Of a DNA stretch of 59,229 bases, positions 32,029 through 41,353 are shown one piece after another. Positions within the stretch are counted from its first letter, which is position 1, and each line of letters starts with the position of its first letter. Under the pieces are notes generated by a model, which saw nothing but the letters and a program-made list of their open reading frames with translations, had not been told where the DNA came from and ran no database searches. Where the stretch lies: assembly GCF_001591505.1 (NCBI RefSeq), contig NZ_BCVA01000037.1, forward strand, positions 1 to 59,229, in the 5' to 3' direction. The stretch is from Neobacillus niacini NBRC 15566 (GTDB lineage Bacteria; Bacillota; Bacilli; Bacillales; Cytobacillaceae). A program made the position numbers and the translations under genes.

Positions 32029-34032
32029 TTATTTATTTAATTCTATCAAGAGCTTCTCCTCGTCCCACACTTCAATTCCCAGCTCCTCGGCCTTGGCAAG
32101 TTTGGAACCAGCATCTTCACCAGCAATAACAAGATGCGTTTTCTTGCTGACACTTCCTGATACATTCCCTCCAAGAGCTTCAATCTTTTCCTTGGCTTCA
32201 TTTCTTGAAAGCTGCTCAAGCTTCCCTGTTAAAACCACTGTCTTCCCAGCAAAGATACTGTTGGATTCTTCAGCAGAAACCGGTTTGGCACCTTTATATT
32301 CCATATTGACTCCAACAGAAGCGAGTTCCCTCAACAGTTCCTCTGCCTCTTCCTGATCAAAAAAAGCAACAATAGAATCTGCCATTTTATCACCAATTTC
32401 ATTGATTGCCAATAAGTCATCCTTTTTGGCATGAGCGAGTTTTTCCATAGTATCAAAGCTTTGAGCAAGTGTTTTTGCTGCTTTTGCACCCACATGTCGA
32501 ATCCCAAGGCCAAATAATAATTTTTCTAGCGAGTTTCCTTTAGAAGCCTCTATTGCTTTTAAAAGATTAGTAACGGATTTCTCGCCCATTCGTTCAAGAG
32601 CTATAAGCTGATCATGTGTAAGCTTATAAATATCCGCAACATCACTGATTAATTTCTCAGCGAAAAGCTGGCTGATTACTTTTTCACCAAGGCCTTCAAT
32701 ATTCATTGCATCTCGTGATACAAAGTGAATCAATCCTTCACGGATTTGCGCAGGGCATTTGGGATTAATGCAGCGTAACGCCACTTCTCCTTCAAGCCGG
32801 ACAAGTTCGCTTTCGCATTCAGGACAATGCGTTGGCATTTGGAAGTCGCGTTCATTTCCAGTTCGTTGTTCTGCAAGCACATTGACCACTTCAGGAATGA
32901 TATCCCCTGCTTTTTTAACCACAACTTGATCGCCTATTTTAATATCTTTTTCTCTTATTAAGTCTTCATTATGCAAGGAGGCACGCTGAACAGTGGTACC
33001 AGCTACCTTCACAGGTATTAGAATCGCTGTTGGAGTAACAACACCTGTTCTTCCAACGCTTAATTCAATATCTAAAAGTGTTGTAACGACTTCTTCAGCT
33101 GGAAATTTAAAGGCAATTGCCCAACGCGGACTTTTCGCAGTTGTTCCAAGCTTGCTCTGGTGCTCATAGGAATCTACCTTAATCACAATTCCATCTATTT
33201 CATATGGCAAATGCGGGCGCTTATCACCCCAGCTATTTACATACTCGATTACTTCGTTAATTGTAGGGCACTTTCGGCGCTCTTTATTTGTTTTAAAGCC
33301 AAGTTGATCTAGGTAATCTAACCCTTCACTATGGGACGCTGCATTTATCGCACCGCCGCCGATTCCATATAGGAAGACATCAAGATTCCTTGATGCAGCA
33401 ATTTTTGGATCAAGCTGTCTTAATGATCCAGCTGCCGCATTTCGTGGATTTGCAGCTAATTCTTCCCCTCGTTCTTCCTTGGCTTTATTTAATGCTTCAA
33501 AGGATTTCTTCGGCATATAAGCTTCACCGCGGACTTCTAATGTTGCATTTTCACGCAATCGGAGCGGGATGGATTTGATTGTCTTTAAGTTTGCCGTAAT
33601 ATCTTCTCCAATCGTTCCGTCTCCTCTTGTTGCACCTTGGATAAACAGGCCATTTTCATAGCGTAAAGAAACTGCAAGACCATCAATCTTTAATTCACAG
33701 ACATAGGAGACATTATCACCAACTGCCTGACGAACACGGCGGTCAAAATCTTTTAGGTCCTGTTCGTTAAAGGCATTTCCTAAGCTTAACATGGGTGTTC
33801 GATGCTCTACTTTTTCAAATACGTCCAGTACTTTACCGCCAACACGCACAGATGGTGAATCTGATGTTATTAGTTCTGGAAATGCTGTCTCTAAGTCTAA
33901 GAGTTCCTGCATTAAACGATCGTATTCTGCGTCAGGTACTGTAGGCATATCAAGCAAATAATATTCGTAGCCATATTGATTTAACAGGCTTCTTAGATCA
34001 TTGATTCTCAACTCAGCTGTTTGAAGGTCCAT
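32029..34032 (-). CDS. ligA: NAD-dependent DNA ligase
   Basis: A 667-residue ligase that seals nicks during replication and repair. The adenylation Lys is in CELKIDGLAVS near residue 115. A four-Cys zinc finger (CPECESE ... CINPKCPAQ) is near residue 405, then HhH repeats (IRHVGAKAAKTLAQ) and a C-terminal BRCT domain. I start at the ATG at 34032 after GAAAGGGCTGG; the frame to 34092 would add an untypical stretch. It lies 80 bases after pcrA. Confidence 0.96.
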   Translation of the reverse strand: MDLQTAELRINDLRSLLNQYGYEYYLLDMPTVPDAEYDRLMQELLDLETAFPELITSDSPSVRVGGKVLDVFEKVEHRTPMLSLGNAFNEQDLKDFDRRVRQAVGDNVSYVCELKIDGLAVSLRYENGLFIQGATRGDGTIGEDITANLKTIKSIPLRLRENATLEVRGEAYMPKKSFEALNKAKEERGEELAANPRNAAAGSLRQLDPKIAASRNLDVFLYGIGGGAINAASHSEGLDYLDQLGFKTNKERRKCPTINEVIEYVNSWGDKRPHLPYEIDGIVIKVDSYEHQSKLGTTAKSPRWAIAFKFPAEEVVTTLLDIELSVGRTGVVTPTAILIPVKVAGTTVQRASLHNEDLIREKDIKIGDQVVVKKAGDIIPEVVNVLAEQRTGNERDFQMPTHCPECESELVRLEGEVALRCINPKCPAQIREGLIHFVSRDAMNIEGLGEKVISQLFAEKLISDVADIYKLTHDQLIALERMGEKSVTNLLKAIEASKGNSLEKLLFGLGIRHVGAKAAKTLAQSFDTMEKLAHAKKDDLLAINEIGDKMADSIVAFFDQEEAEELLRELASVGVNMEYKGAKPVSAEESNSIFAGKTVVLTGKLEQLSRNEAKEKIEALGGNVSGSVSKKTHLVIAGEDAGSKLAKAEELGIEVWDEEKLLIELNK

Positions 34033-34115
34033 ATATCCAGCCCTTTCATTGTAAAATGATACGAGAATAGCCCCGTAACAGGGGCAATTCATTTTTTTAT
34101 CTTACGCTATTGTGA

Positions 34116-36437
34116 TTATACTTTTTTTGTAATGGGAGCGAACTTAGCCAGAAGACGCTTGATTCCAGTAGGACTTGGGAAAGCAATATCAAGTTCTGTA
34201 CCTTCGCCTTGACCTTTTACACTTACCACCGTGCCTATGCCCCATTTACCGTGTTCTGCTTTATCGCCGACTTTCCAGCCGACAGTATCCCCGCCAGTTG
34301 AAGAGGCTATTGGTCTCATAACTGGTTTTCTCGTTACTGGTGTACCAAACGAAGTACTGGTTGTACCAGATGCGCTTCGTCCAAAAGAGGCTCCTGTTGT
34401 ACCAGAAGTGCTTCTTCCAAAAGAATTCCCTCCTCTGGATCCAAACGAAGTACTTCTACGTTCCTCTTTTTCCACGCCTTCTAAAAGATCTTCCGGAATT
34501 TCACTAATAAATCGGGATGCAGGGTTCATGCTTGTACGCCCGAATAACGTTCTCATCTGGGCATTTGTCAGGAATAGAGTCTGCTCCGCCCGCGTAATAC
34601 CTACGTAAGCCAAGCGGCGCTCTTCTTCCATCTCAGCTTCTTCCATTAATGACCGGCTGTGCGGGAATACCCCTTCTTCCAATCCAATTAAAAAGACTAC
34701 CGGAAATTCTAATCCTTTTGCAGAGTGCAAAGTCATAAGCGTAATCGCGTCTGTTTTTTCACCGTCTTCATCTAATGAATCAATATCAGCAACTAGTGCT
34801 AAATCTGTTAAGAACGCAACTAAGCTCTTATCTTCATTCACTTCTTCAAAGTTCTTGGTCACAGATAATAATTCGTCTAAGTTCTCGAGTCTGCTCTGGG
34901 CTTCAATTGATTTCTCTGCCTTAAGCATTTCACGATAACCAGATTTATCTAAAATATCCTCAACCAGTTCCGTAACCGATAAAAACTCTTGCATTTGTGT
35001 ATAGTTTTTGATTAAATCCCTAAATTCTCTAGCACCCTTGGTGATTTTTGGACTTAGTCCAAGTAACTCAACGGAATCAAGTGCTTGAAAAATAGAGATA
35101 TCATGCATGGCAGCAAAGTTGGCCATTTTATCTACTGAACTCGATCCAATTCCACGTTTTGGCACATTAATAACACGCTGTAAACTAATGTCATCATCGG
35201 GATTCGAAATGAGCCTCAAATAGGCAAGCATGTCCTTAATTTCTTTTCTGTCATAGAACTTTGTTCCGCCGACGATGCTGTATTCAATATTTGATTTTAA
35301 CAGTACTTCTTCCATTACACGGGACTGAGCGTTCGTCCTATAAAGAATCGCGACATCGGAGAGCGTATACTTGCCTTCGCGTGTTAATTCTTTAATTTTA
35401 CCAGCAACGAATTGAGCTTCTCCCTGCTCGCTATCTGCACGATAGTAAACAAGCTTGTTTCCCTCAGGGTTTTCCGTCCAAAGATTCTTTGCCTTTCGGG
35501 TTACATTATTTTCAATTACCTTATTTGCTGCTAAGAGAATCCTCTTTGTTGAGCGGTAGTTTTGCTCCAGTAAAATGACCTTTGCAGCGGGATAGTCCTT
35601 TTCAAAGGAAAGGATATTCGCAATATCCGCTCCGCGCCAGCGATAAATCGACTGGTCGGAATCCCCGACTACGCATAGGTTTTTAAAGCGGTTTGCTAAA
35701 AATTTAACTAGCATATACTGCGCTCTGTTTGTATCCTGATACTCGTCTACATGAATGTATTGAAATTTCCGTTGATAATATTCAAGTACCTCAGGTACAC
35801 GTTGAAACAGTTGAATCGTCATCATGATCAAGTCATCAAAGTCGAGTGCTTGATTTTTTCGCAGTCGTTTTTGATATTCTGTATAGACATCGCTGACTGT
35901 TTGTTCGAAATAGCCTCCAGCGGTTTTTGCATACTCTTCCGGGTCAATTAATTCATTTTTGGCTGAGCTGATTGCACCTAAAATCGCACGTGGGTCGTAT
36001 TTTTTCGGATCTAGGTTCTTATCTTTAAGGATTCCTTTAACCACCGATTGTTGATCACCTGTATCTAAGATTGTAAAGTTGCGATTAAAGCCCATTCTGT
36101 CGATGTCTCTTCGGAGAATTCTTACACACATGGAGTGGAAAGTGGAAATCCATATTTCTTCTGCTGCTCCACCCATCATTTTTCCGATACGCTCTCTCAT
36201 TTCTCGCGCAGCTTTATTTGTAAAGGTAATCGCTAGAATATTATAAGGATTTACACGTTTTTCAACAATTAAATAAGCAATACGATGTGTTAGTACTCTC
36301 GTTTTACCACTACCCGCGCCGGCCATAAGTAAAAGCGGACCGTCCGTTGCTTTCACTGCATTTTGTTGTTCTGGATTCAAACCATTTAAAAGTTTTTCTG
36401 ATAAATATTGCAATTCCTTCACCACCATACCAAACAT
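34116..36437 (-). CDS. pcrA: ATP-dependent DNA helicase PcrA
   Basis: A 773-residue UvrD-family 3-prime to 5-prime helicase for repair and plasmid replication. Walker A GAGSGKTRVLTHR, motif II VDEYQDTNR and motif III GDSDQSIYRWRGAD are intact, as are later motifs (LEQNYRST, TLHSAKGLEF, YVGITRAE). A Ser/Gly-rich spacer (about 660-705) with repeated SFGRS(T/A)SGTT units precedes the conserved C-terminal tail that binds RNA polymerase in relatives. The start is uncertain: several codons (36437, 36428, or TTG nearer the family start QYLSEKLL) are possible and none has a strong ribosome site. Confidence 0.95.
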   Translation of the reverse strand: MFGMVVKELQYLSEKLLNGLNPEQQNAVKATDGPLLLMAGAGSGKTRVLTHRIAYLIVEKRVNPYNILAITFTNKAAREMRERIGKMMGGAAEEIWISTFHSMCVRILRRDIDRMGFNRNFTILDTGDQQSVVKGILKDKNLDPKKYDPRAILGAISSAKNELIDPEEYAKTAGGYFEQTVSDVYTEYQKRLRKNQALDFDDLIMMTIQLFQRVPEVLEYYQRKFQYIHVDEYQDTNRAQYMLVKFLANRFKNLCVVGDSDQSIYRWRGADIANILSFEKDYPAAKVILLEQNYRSTKRILLAANKVIENNVTRKAKNLWTENPEGNKLVYYRADSEQGEAQFVAGKIKELTREGKYTLSDVAILYRTNAQSRVMEEVLLKSNIEYSIVGGTKFYDRKEIKDMLAYLRLISNPDDDISLQRVINVPKRGIGSSSVDKMANFAAMHDISIFQALDSVELLGLSPKITKGAREFRDLIKNYTQMQEFLSVTELVEDILDKSGYREMLKAEKSIEAQSRLENLDELLSVTKNFEEVNEDKSLVAFLTDLALVADIDSLDEDGEKTDAITLMTLHSAKGLEFPVVFLIGLEEGVFPHSRSLMEEAEMEEERRLAYVGITRAEQTLFLTNAQMRTLFGRTSMNPASRFISEIPEDLLEGVEKEERRSTSFGSRGGNSFGRSTSGTTGASFGRSASGTTSTSFGTPVTRKPVMRPIASSTGGDTVGWKVGDKAEHGKWGIGTVVSVKGQGEGTELDIAFPSPTGIKRLLAKFAPITKKV

Positions 36438-36477
36438 TTGTTCTTATTTTAACTCTATATGATTAATTAAGCAAATT

Positions 36478-37161
36478 TCAACGTACGCTTTTTACTGTTG
36501 CTAAGGCTTGGTCGAAATCATTATAAATAGCATTTCCAACCACAATGACATCCGCATGTTCAGCCATTTCAACTGCTTGTTCAAGCGTTGAGATTCCCCC
36601 GCCATAAAACAGGACCGTTTCCTCTAAAGTCTTTTTAACTGCAGATACCACTTCTACATCTCCATACGTGCCGCTATATTCCAGATAAAAGATTGGTAAA
36701 TGAAACATTTTCTCTGCCATCATCGCATATGCCGTTACTTCTTCTTGTGAAACATTTGTATTGGCAGAAGTCAATTTTGCCGCTTTGCATTCCTCATTCA
36801 GAATGCAGTAGCCTTCCATGACAATTTCTTCCCAATCCATAATTTCACCAAACTCTTTTACAGCCTGATGGTGCAGACCAGTTATCCACTTTGTATCATT
36901 ACTATTTAAAATTGTCGGAATAAAATAAAGGTCAAATCCAGGGGTAACTATTTCAATACTTGAAACTTCGAGGACACAAGGAACGGTGTAGCGGCGAATT
37001 CGCGCCATTAAATCAAGGACTTTTTCCAGGGTTACCCCGTCTGTTCCTCCAACCATTACCGCATCTGTTCCAGATTCGCATATTCTTTCTAACTGTTCAT
37101 CACTTATCTCTTTATTTGGATCGAGTTTAAACACATGGCGCCACTCGCGAAAATCGTACAT
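36478..37161 (-). CDS. pcrB: Heptaprenylglyceryl phosphate synthase
   Basis: This 227-residue TIM-barrel enzyme joins heptaprenyl diphosphate to glycerol-1-phosphate. The phosphate-binding GGTDGVTLEK near residue 39, IPTILNSND near residue 82 and YGGGISTLEQA near residue 190 match the family. It sits between yerC and pcrA, its usual place. GGGAGG precedes the ATG. Confidence 0.93.
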   Translation of the reverse strand: MYDFREWRHVFKLDPNKEISDEQLERICESGTDAVMVGGTDGVTLEKVLDLMARIRRYTVPCVLEVSSIEIVTPGFDLYFIPTILNSNDTKWITGLHHQAVKEFGEIMDWEEIVMEGYCILNEECKAAKLTSANTNVSQEEVTAYAMMAEKMFHLPIFYLEYSGTYGDVEVVSAVKKTLEETVLFYGGGISTLEQAVEMAEHADVIVVGNAIYNDFDQALATVKSVR

Positions 37162-37263
37162 CCCAAGATCCTCCCATTCAATCTTACATTACACCATTAT
37201 AGCATTAGCTCATTCGATAAAAAAAGAAAACACTAAATTACTTAATAGAAAATGTACCCATAT

Positions 37264-37293
37264 AAAAAACCGAAGAGTGGTCTCTTCGGTTTG
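37264..37293 (-). terminator. Terminator after the yerC-like gene
   Basis: AACCGAAGAGACCACTCTTCGGTT is a strong stem followed on the minus strand by TTTTAT. It separates the yerC transcript from pcrB. Confidence 0.9.
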
Positions 37294-37295
37294 GC

Positions 37296-37607
37296 TTACT
37301 TCTCTTCGCTTGCATTTTCTGTTTTGACCCGCTCTAATACCATTTCATACGTGTCATTGCCGAAATTCAAACAGCGCTTTACACGAGAAATCGTTGCTGT
37401 GCTTGCACCTGTTTCGGTCTCGATTTTATGATAGGTATTTCCTTCACGCAGCATTCTTGCTACATCTAAACGCTGTGCTAATGATTGGATTTCATTTATT
37501 GTACATAAATCGTCAAAGAAGCGATAGCATTCTTCAAGGTCCTTCAGTGAAAGAACAGCTTGGAATAACTGATCAAGCTCTTTTCCACGTAACTTATTAA
37601 TTTGCAT
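37296..37607 (-). CDS. YerC/YecD-family TrpR-like regulator
   Basis: A 103-residue protein with a TrpR-like helix-turn-helix: SLAQRLDVARMLREGNTYHKIE followed by TGASTATISRVKRCLNFG, the recognition helix. The family (YerC, YecD) is conserved in Bacilli beside pcrB, and its target is unknown. AAGGGG precedes the ATG. It follows the YerB-like gene by 17 bases, so the two are an operon. Confidence 0.88.
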   Translation of the reverse strand: MQINKLRGKELDQLFQAVLSLKDLEECYRFFDDLCTINEIQSLAQRLDVARMLREGNTYHKIETETGASTATISRVKRCLNFGNDTYEMVLERVKTENASEEK

Positions 37608-37624
37608 ATATTTTACCCCTTTAA

Positions 37625-38680
37625 TTAGTTAAGATTATTTACATTAAATGAAACGCTTGATTGAAGTCCAGGATTGGTCGGAACCACGTTCACCCACGTC
37701 TTCCCTTGAACAAACGGTACCACTTCTCCATCCCTTATTGGAACAATTAAGCCGTTATCATTTTTCCATTCTACTTCCATGACCTTACCTTTTTGCAGCA
37801 AGTAACCAGATCCCCCAGAAACTAAATCAATTTCCTTATGAGCAGCCTCATCAATGACTTGATGTTTAGTCTCAATGATAAACAAATTATCTAACAGAAT
37901 GGGTTCTTTCGTTTCATAATCTATGGTTTGATCCCCATTAGAATATCGCTTGTATTTTCCGACTGACTCATCATACTCGTAGATGGAATTGAAAATTCCA
38001 CTAGCAGAGTAAGAAATCATTACTGTATTTGCTTCGTCTCCCGTTATGGATTGACTATCTTTCTCTGATAAAAAATGAAAATCCGGCGGGGACTGATTCA
38101 TTGAGTATTTCTTTTCCTTGGCTCCTTTTAAAACATTTTCATACGTAATATAGGAATTATGAGGGGCATCACGGAAGCTTGCCCTTTTAAACAGGGTACC
38201 ATCATAGACCATACCATTTAAATTATCAACAAATTCACGTTCGAGCAATTCTCTTGCCTCTTCACTATAGCCATGGGCGATAAAAAGCGCATCCAGACCC
38301 TTTGCCAGGTCAATGTAATAGTCCCTTGCACTTCGCACTGGACCCATATTATCTGGTTTTTCGCTTTGGAAAACAGCAAGGAAACGGGTCACATCTCCTT
38401 CTGCTAGAATTTCATATACAATATCCGCTTTATTTAAGCCAGATTGAGGCCTAGCTTTTGGATGATTATTAATTATGACGGCAACTGCTCTTCCATCTGT
38501 CTTCGCTTCCGAACCCACCCCAGTTAATGGGAAGACATATGGGAGTTCATTTTCTACCTCTTCCTGTATCACTTCTTCTACTTCTTTAACCGGCTCCTTT
38601 GGGTCGCTAGCCTTCTCTTTATCGTTGCAGCCGGTGAGGAGTAAAAGAACCGCTGTTATGGCAACAGCCCAATTCTTCAT
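37625..38680 (-). CDS. DUF3048 lipoprotein, YerB type
   Basis: A 351-residue lipoprotein: signal MKNWAVAITAVLLLLTGC with the lipobox Cys at residue 18, an acidic linker, then the DUF3048 domain (AVIINNHPKARPQSGLNKAD near residue 68; NMGPVRSARDYYIDLAKG near residue 110). The family is outer-face membrane anchored and of unknown role. AGGAGTG precedes the ATG. It occupies the YerB position next to yerC. Confidence 0.88.
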   Translation of the reverse strand: MKNWAVAITAVLLLLTGCNDKEKASDPKEPVKEVEEVIQEEVENELPYVFPLTGVGSEAKTDGRAVAVIINNHPKARPQSGLNKADIVYEILAEGDVTRFLAVFQSEKPDNMGPVRSARDYYIDLAKGLDALFIAHGYSEEARELLEREFVDNLNGMVYDGTLFKRASFRDAPHNSYITYENVLKGAKEKKYSMNQSPPDFHFLSEKDSQSITGDEANTVMISYSASGIFNSIYEYDESVGKYKRYSNGDQTIDYETKEPILLDNLFIIETKHQVIDEAAHKEIDLVSGGSGYLLQKGKVMEVEWKNDNGLIVPIRDGEVVPFVQGKTWVNVVPTNPGLQSSVSFNVNNLN

Positions 38681-38743
38681 ACTTTAACACTCCTATCGTC
38701 TTCCCTCAGAAGCGGAATTATCCAATTAATTTACTTTTATAGT

Positions 38744-40486
38744 TTAACGCATTATCGACGGAAAGAGAACAGTTTTGTTCATTACATCGTACATACCCTG
38801 TTGGGTGATTCGAATATAAGGTAAATGAGTTGCCGAAAAAAATAATAAACTGTACACAGGATCTGAGAAGGAATACCCGCGATCCTTCAATTCAACTAAT
38901 AATTTCTTTTCTTCGTCGATTAATTCCTTAAGCGGAAGGTTTGACATAATTCCGTTAAGTTTTAATGGAATCTCACATACCACTTGCTCTTCCTCGACCA
39001 TAACAATACCGCCGCCTAACTCCTTCATTCTCTCAAAGGCAGTAAGCATATCACGTTTATTTTTTCCAATTAAGATAATGTCACCTGTATTGGAAAATGA
39101 ACTTGCCAATGCAGAAAGATTCGTAGCAAATCCTTTTAATAATGTATTTATCCTCCACTTGCCGTTCCTGTCCAGAAGGGTAAAATAGCATTCGTCATGG
39201 TCTGTTGACAATTCATCATATGAGGCGTCAATCGCAATGGAATATGGTTTCGTAATGACTGAATTCTCCATCTTAATCCCAAACGGCATTGAAAATTGTA
39301 AATCATCAATGCTTAGATTCCAGTCCAGTTCCATTGGCTTTAGACCGTAATCAGCCCAATTAATCGAGTGATAAGCCTCGACCACTTGTCCTTCACGTTT
39401 TACCCATTTACCTTTTGCCAGCACAGAATGAGGTGTCGGGTTCTCGATACTTGATAAGAAGTTGATGTTTGCAACACGTCCAGTTGCAATATTGCCATGC
39501 AAATGATCAATATTGTAATATCGTGCAATATTTACTGTAGCCATGTTATAGGCGTCAATAAGTGGTACGCCTTTTTCAATGGCGATGCGAATCATTTGAT
39601 CCGTGATACCTTGTTCATAAAATGTGGATGTTGAACCATCTGTGTTAAACATCAAACGATCATAAGCTTCAATTCCTAATCGTTTCATATCATCCAGTAA
39701 TTCCGGCAGATCAGGACGTATAGAAGAATATCTAAGTGAAACCATATAGCCCTGCATTAGTCGGTTATATACTTCTTCACCTGTCATTGCCTCATGATCA
39801 CTATCTGAACCTAACAGCATCATTTTCGCTAATGTTTTCTCGGAAGCACCAGGAAAATGTCCTTCAATCTTTTTGTGCATTCGTTTTGCTTCTTGTATCC
39901 AATGCAGCATCATATCATCGCCGTCTAATAATTTTGGCCATCCAGTCAATTCACCGCCTTGAAGAACAGCGTCATGCTCTAACCACGATTTTATATTGCT
40001 ATGTGAAAATACATCTTCTTCATTTAGAATTTCCGTTTGCGGATCAAACCGGCACCACCAGAACATGGTTGTAGGTATGGATCGCAAGTCCTTTAATAAA
40101 GAAAACGCTTCCTTTTTCTTTAAATTCATAATCAAGGACATGTTGTCATTGATTAGGGTCGTTGTCCCAAACTGGGATGCATAAGCCGCCAGCGTATGGG
40201 GATTATATAATTGATAAGGATGGGCATGTGGCTCGATATACCCAGGAACAAGAATTTCATTTGTACAATCAATGATCTCACAGTTTTCCACTTTTGGCGG
40301 TAAATTTTCGCCAACATATACAATCCGATCTTCATATATCCAAATATTCGCGCGCATCCACTGGCGAAATGTCTGATTTAAATATAAGGCATTTTTTAAT
40401 AAAATGGTTGGTGAAGTTTTTCCATCTAAAACGGATACATGCATGCGTAAATGTTTGTTTTTCCATCGAAAACGTTGATCGAGCAT
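38744..40486 (-). CDS. Adenine deaminase-like amidohydrolase, YerA type
   Basis: This 580-residue metal-dependent amidohydrolase resembles adenine deaminase and has the same length as B. subtilis YerA (recalled). The metal motif EPHAHPYQ is near residue 85. A second metal region (EGHFPGASE) and the C-terminal adenine-deaminase domain (ALASSFSNTGDIILIGKN, GGGIVMVEE) follow. It may deaminate adenine or a related base, but some members have other activities. Its place beside the pur operon fits purine salvage but does not prove it. Confidence 0.82.
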   Translation of the reverse strand: MLDQRFRWKNKHLRMHVSVLDGKTSPTILLKNALYLNQTFRQWMRANIWIYEDRIVYVGENLPPKVENCEIIDCTNEILVPGYIEPHAHPYQLYNPHTLAAYASQFGTTTLINDNMSLIMNLKKKEAFSLLKDLRSIPTTMFWWCRFDPQTEILNEEDVFSHSNIKSWLEHDAVLQGGELTGWPKLLDGDDMMLHWIQEAKRMHKKIEGHFPGASEKTLAKMMLLGSDSDHEAMTGEEVYNRLMQGYMVSLRYSSIRPDLPELLDDMKRLGIEAYDRLMFNTDGSTSTFYEQGITDQMIRIAIEKGVPLIDAYNMATVNIARYYNIDHLHGNIATGRVANINFLSSIENPTPHSVLAKGKWVKREGQVVEAYHSINWADYGLKPMELDWNLSIDDLQFSMPFGIKMENSVITKPYSIAIDASYDELSTDHDECYFTLLDRNGKWRINTLLKGFATNLSALASSFSNTGDIILIGKNKRDMLTAFERMKELGGGIVMVEEEQVVCEIPLKLNGIMSNLPLKELIDEEKKLLVELKDRGYSFSDPVYSLLFFSATHLPYIRITQQGMYDVMNKTVLFPSIMR

Positions 40487-40653
40487 ACGATACCCTCCCT
40501 TTCTAAGAAGCTATTTATCTAGTAAGAATGTTGATTTCTCAATAAAGAAAGCCCTTACAAAAATTAGTTTATCTCTATACTAACATACTTTACTTTTTAA
40601 CGCATTAAAGAATTGGATAATTCCTGTAAAAATATTGTGAAGGAGTGAACAAT

Positions 40654-40947
40654 GTGAACATTACTAAAAATATCGGGATTCTGAATGCATTAATAAGGAT
40701 TACAATTGGGCTTACCGTCCTATCTTGGAGTACAGCAAAAATGGTGAAGTTTCCTTGGAGAGATTCCTATTTATTTATTGCGATATGCGGCGCAATGAAG
40801 GTGGCAGAGGGAATCGTTCGTTTTTGCCCTGTGACAGCGCTATTTGAAAGATATCAGGAAATGGAACAGGAAAAACCGGTATTGGCACTTGGTGATGGGG
40901 CAGACAATGGCGATGTTGATGAAGTGCTGCCATATAACCCGACTTAA
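40654..40947 (+). CDS. DUF2892 (YgaP-like) membrane protein
   Basis: A 97-residue protein with two short membrane spans in NIGILNALIRITIGLTVLSW and SYLFIAICGAMKVAEGIV, followed by RFCPVTALFERY. This is the DUF2892 pattern. The tail is acidic. I choose GTG at 40654 because GAAGGAG lies eight bases upstream; GTG at 40645 would overlap that site. It is on the opposite strand from its neighbours and looks monocistronic. Function unknown. Confidence 0.75.
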   Translation: MNITKNIGILNALIRITIGLTVLSWSTAKMVKFPWRDSYLFIAICGAMKVAEGIVRFCPVTALFERYQEMEQEKPVLALGDGADNGDVDEVLPYNPT

Positions 40948-40976
40948 TCTTTTATGATTTCCGATAGTTAGACGCT

Positions 40977-41150
40977 ATTCGTGCCCTTATCCTCAGCTTT
41001 TTGGGGTTTGTGGTAACGAATAAACTCTATTCGTGCCCTTCTTCCACGACTTTTTACGTTCACGGTAACGAATAGACGTTATTCGTGCCCTTCTCCCCCG
41101 ACTATTTGGGCTTACGGTAACGAATAGGAATAGACGCTATTTGTTACCCT
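40977..41150. repeat. 52-bp tandem hairpin array after the DUF2892 gene
   Basis: Units start with ATTCGTGCCC at 40977, 41029 and 41081, exactly 52 bases apart, and with a variant ATTTGTTACC at 41139. Each is mirrored about 26 bases later by GGTAACGAAT, so each unit is a 45-base hairpin plus a 7-base linker (AGACGTT). The last interval is 58 because a short AATAGGAATAG was added. This fills the space between the DUF2892 stop and the pur operon end. Confidence 0.9.
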
Positions 41151-41183
41151 TCTTGGGGTTTATGAATGTTTAACCGACAAACC

Positions 41184-41221
41184 AAAAAATAAACGGGCTG
41201 ACCGTGTTTGGTCAGCCCTTG
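41184..41221 (-). terminator. Terminator of the pur operon
   Basis: AAGGGCTGACC and GGTCAGCCCG pair around AAACAC(C) on the minus strand and are followed by TTTATTTTTTGG. It lies 110 bases beyond the purD stop, on the far side of the small plus-strand gene. Confidence 0.8.
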
Positions 41222-41239
41222 AAAGGAAGGTAATCTGTC

Positions 41240-41353
41240 ATGTTTTGGGAATATTTATTAGATATGTCGTTCGTGCTTATTAGCTTAATCGGTGGTATTG
41301 TTGCTCTTCTGTTTGTGTTTATCCGCCGCTCTAACAGAAGACGCGCCCGATAG
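41240..41353 (+). CDS. EYxxD-motif small membrane protein
   Basis: A 37-residue protein: short head MFWEYLLDM carrying EYLLD, one membrane span (about residues 8-28) and a basic tail RRSNRRRAR. AAAGGAAGG lies upstream of the ATG. The EYxxD motif is that of a small Bacillus membrane family of unknown function. Its last 23 bases overlap the 3-prime end of purD on the opposite strand. Confidence 0.72.
   Translation: MFWEYLLDMSFVLISLIGGIVALLFVFIRRSNRRRAR

Noticed and set aside
40294..40506. Plus-strand frame inside the adenine deaminase-like gene
   Set aside because: It lies within a well-supported gene on the other strand and shows no family similarity.
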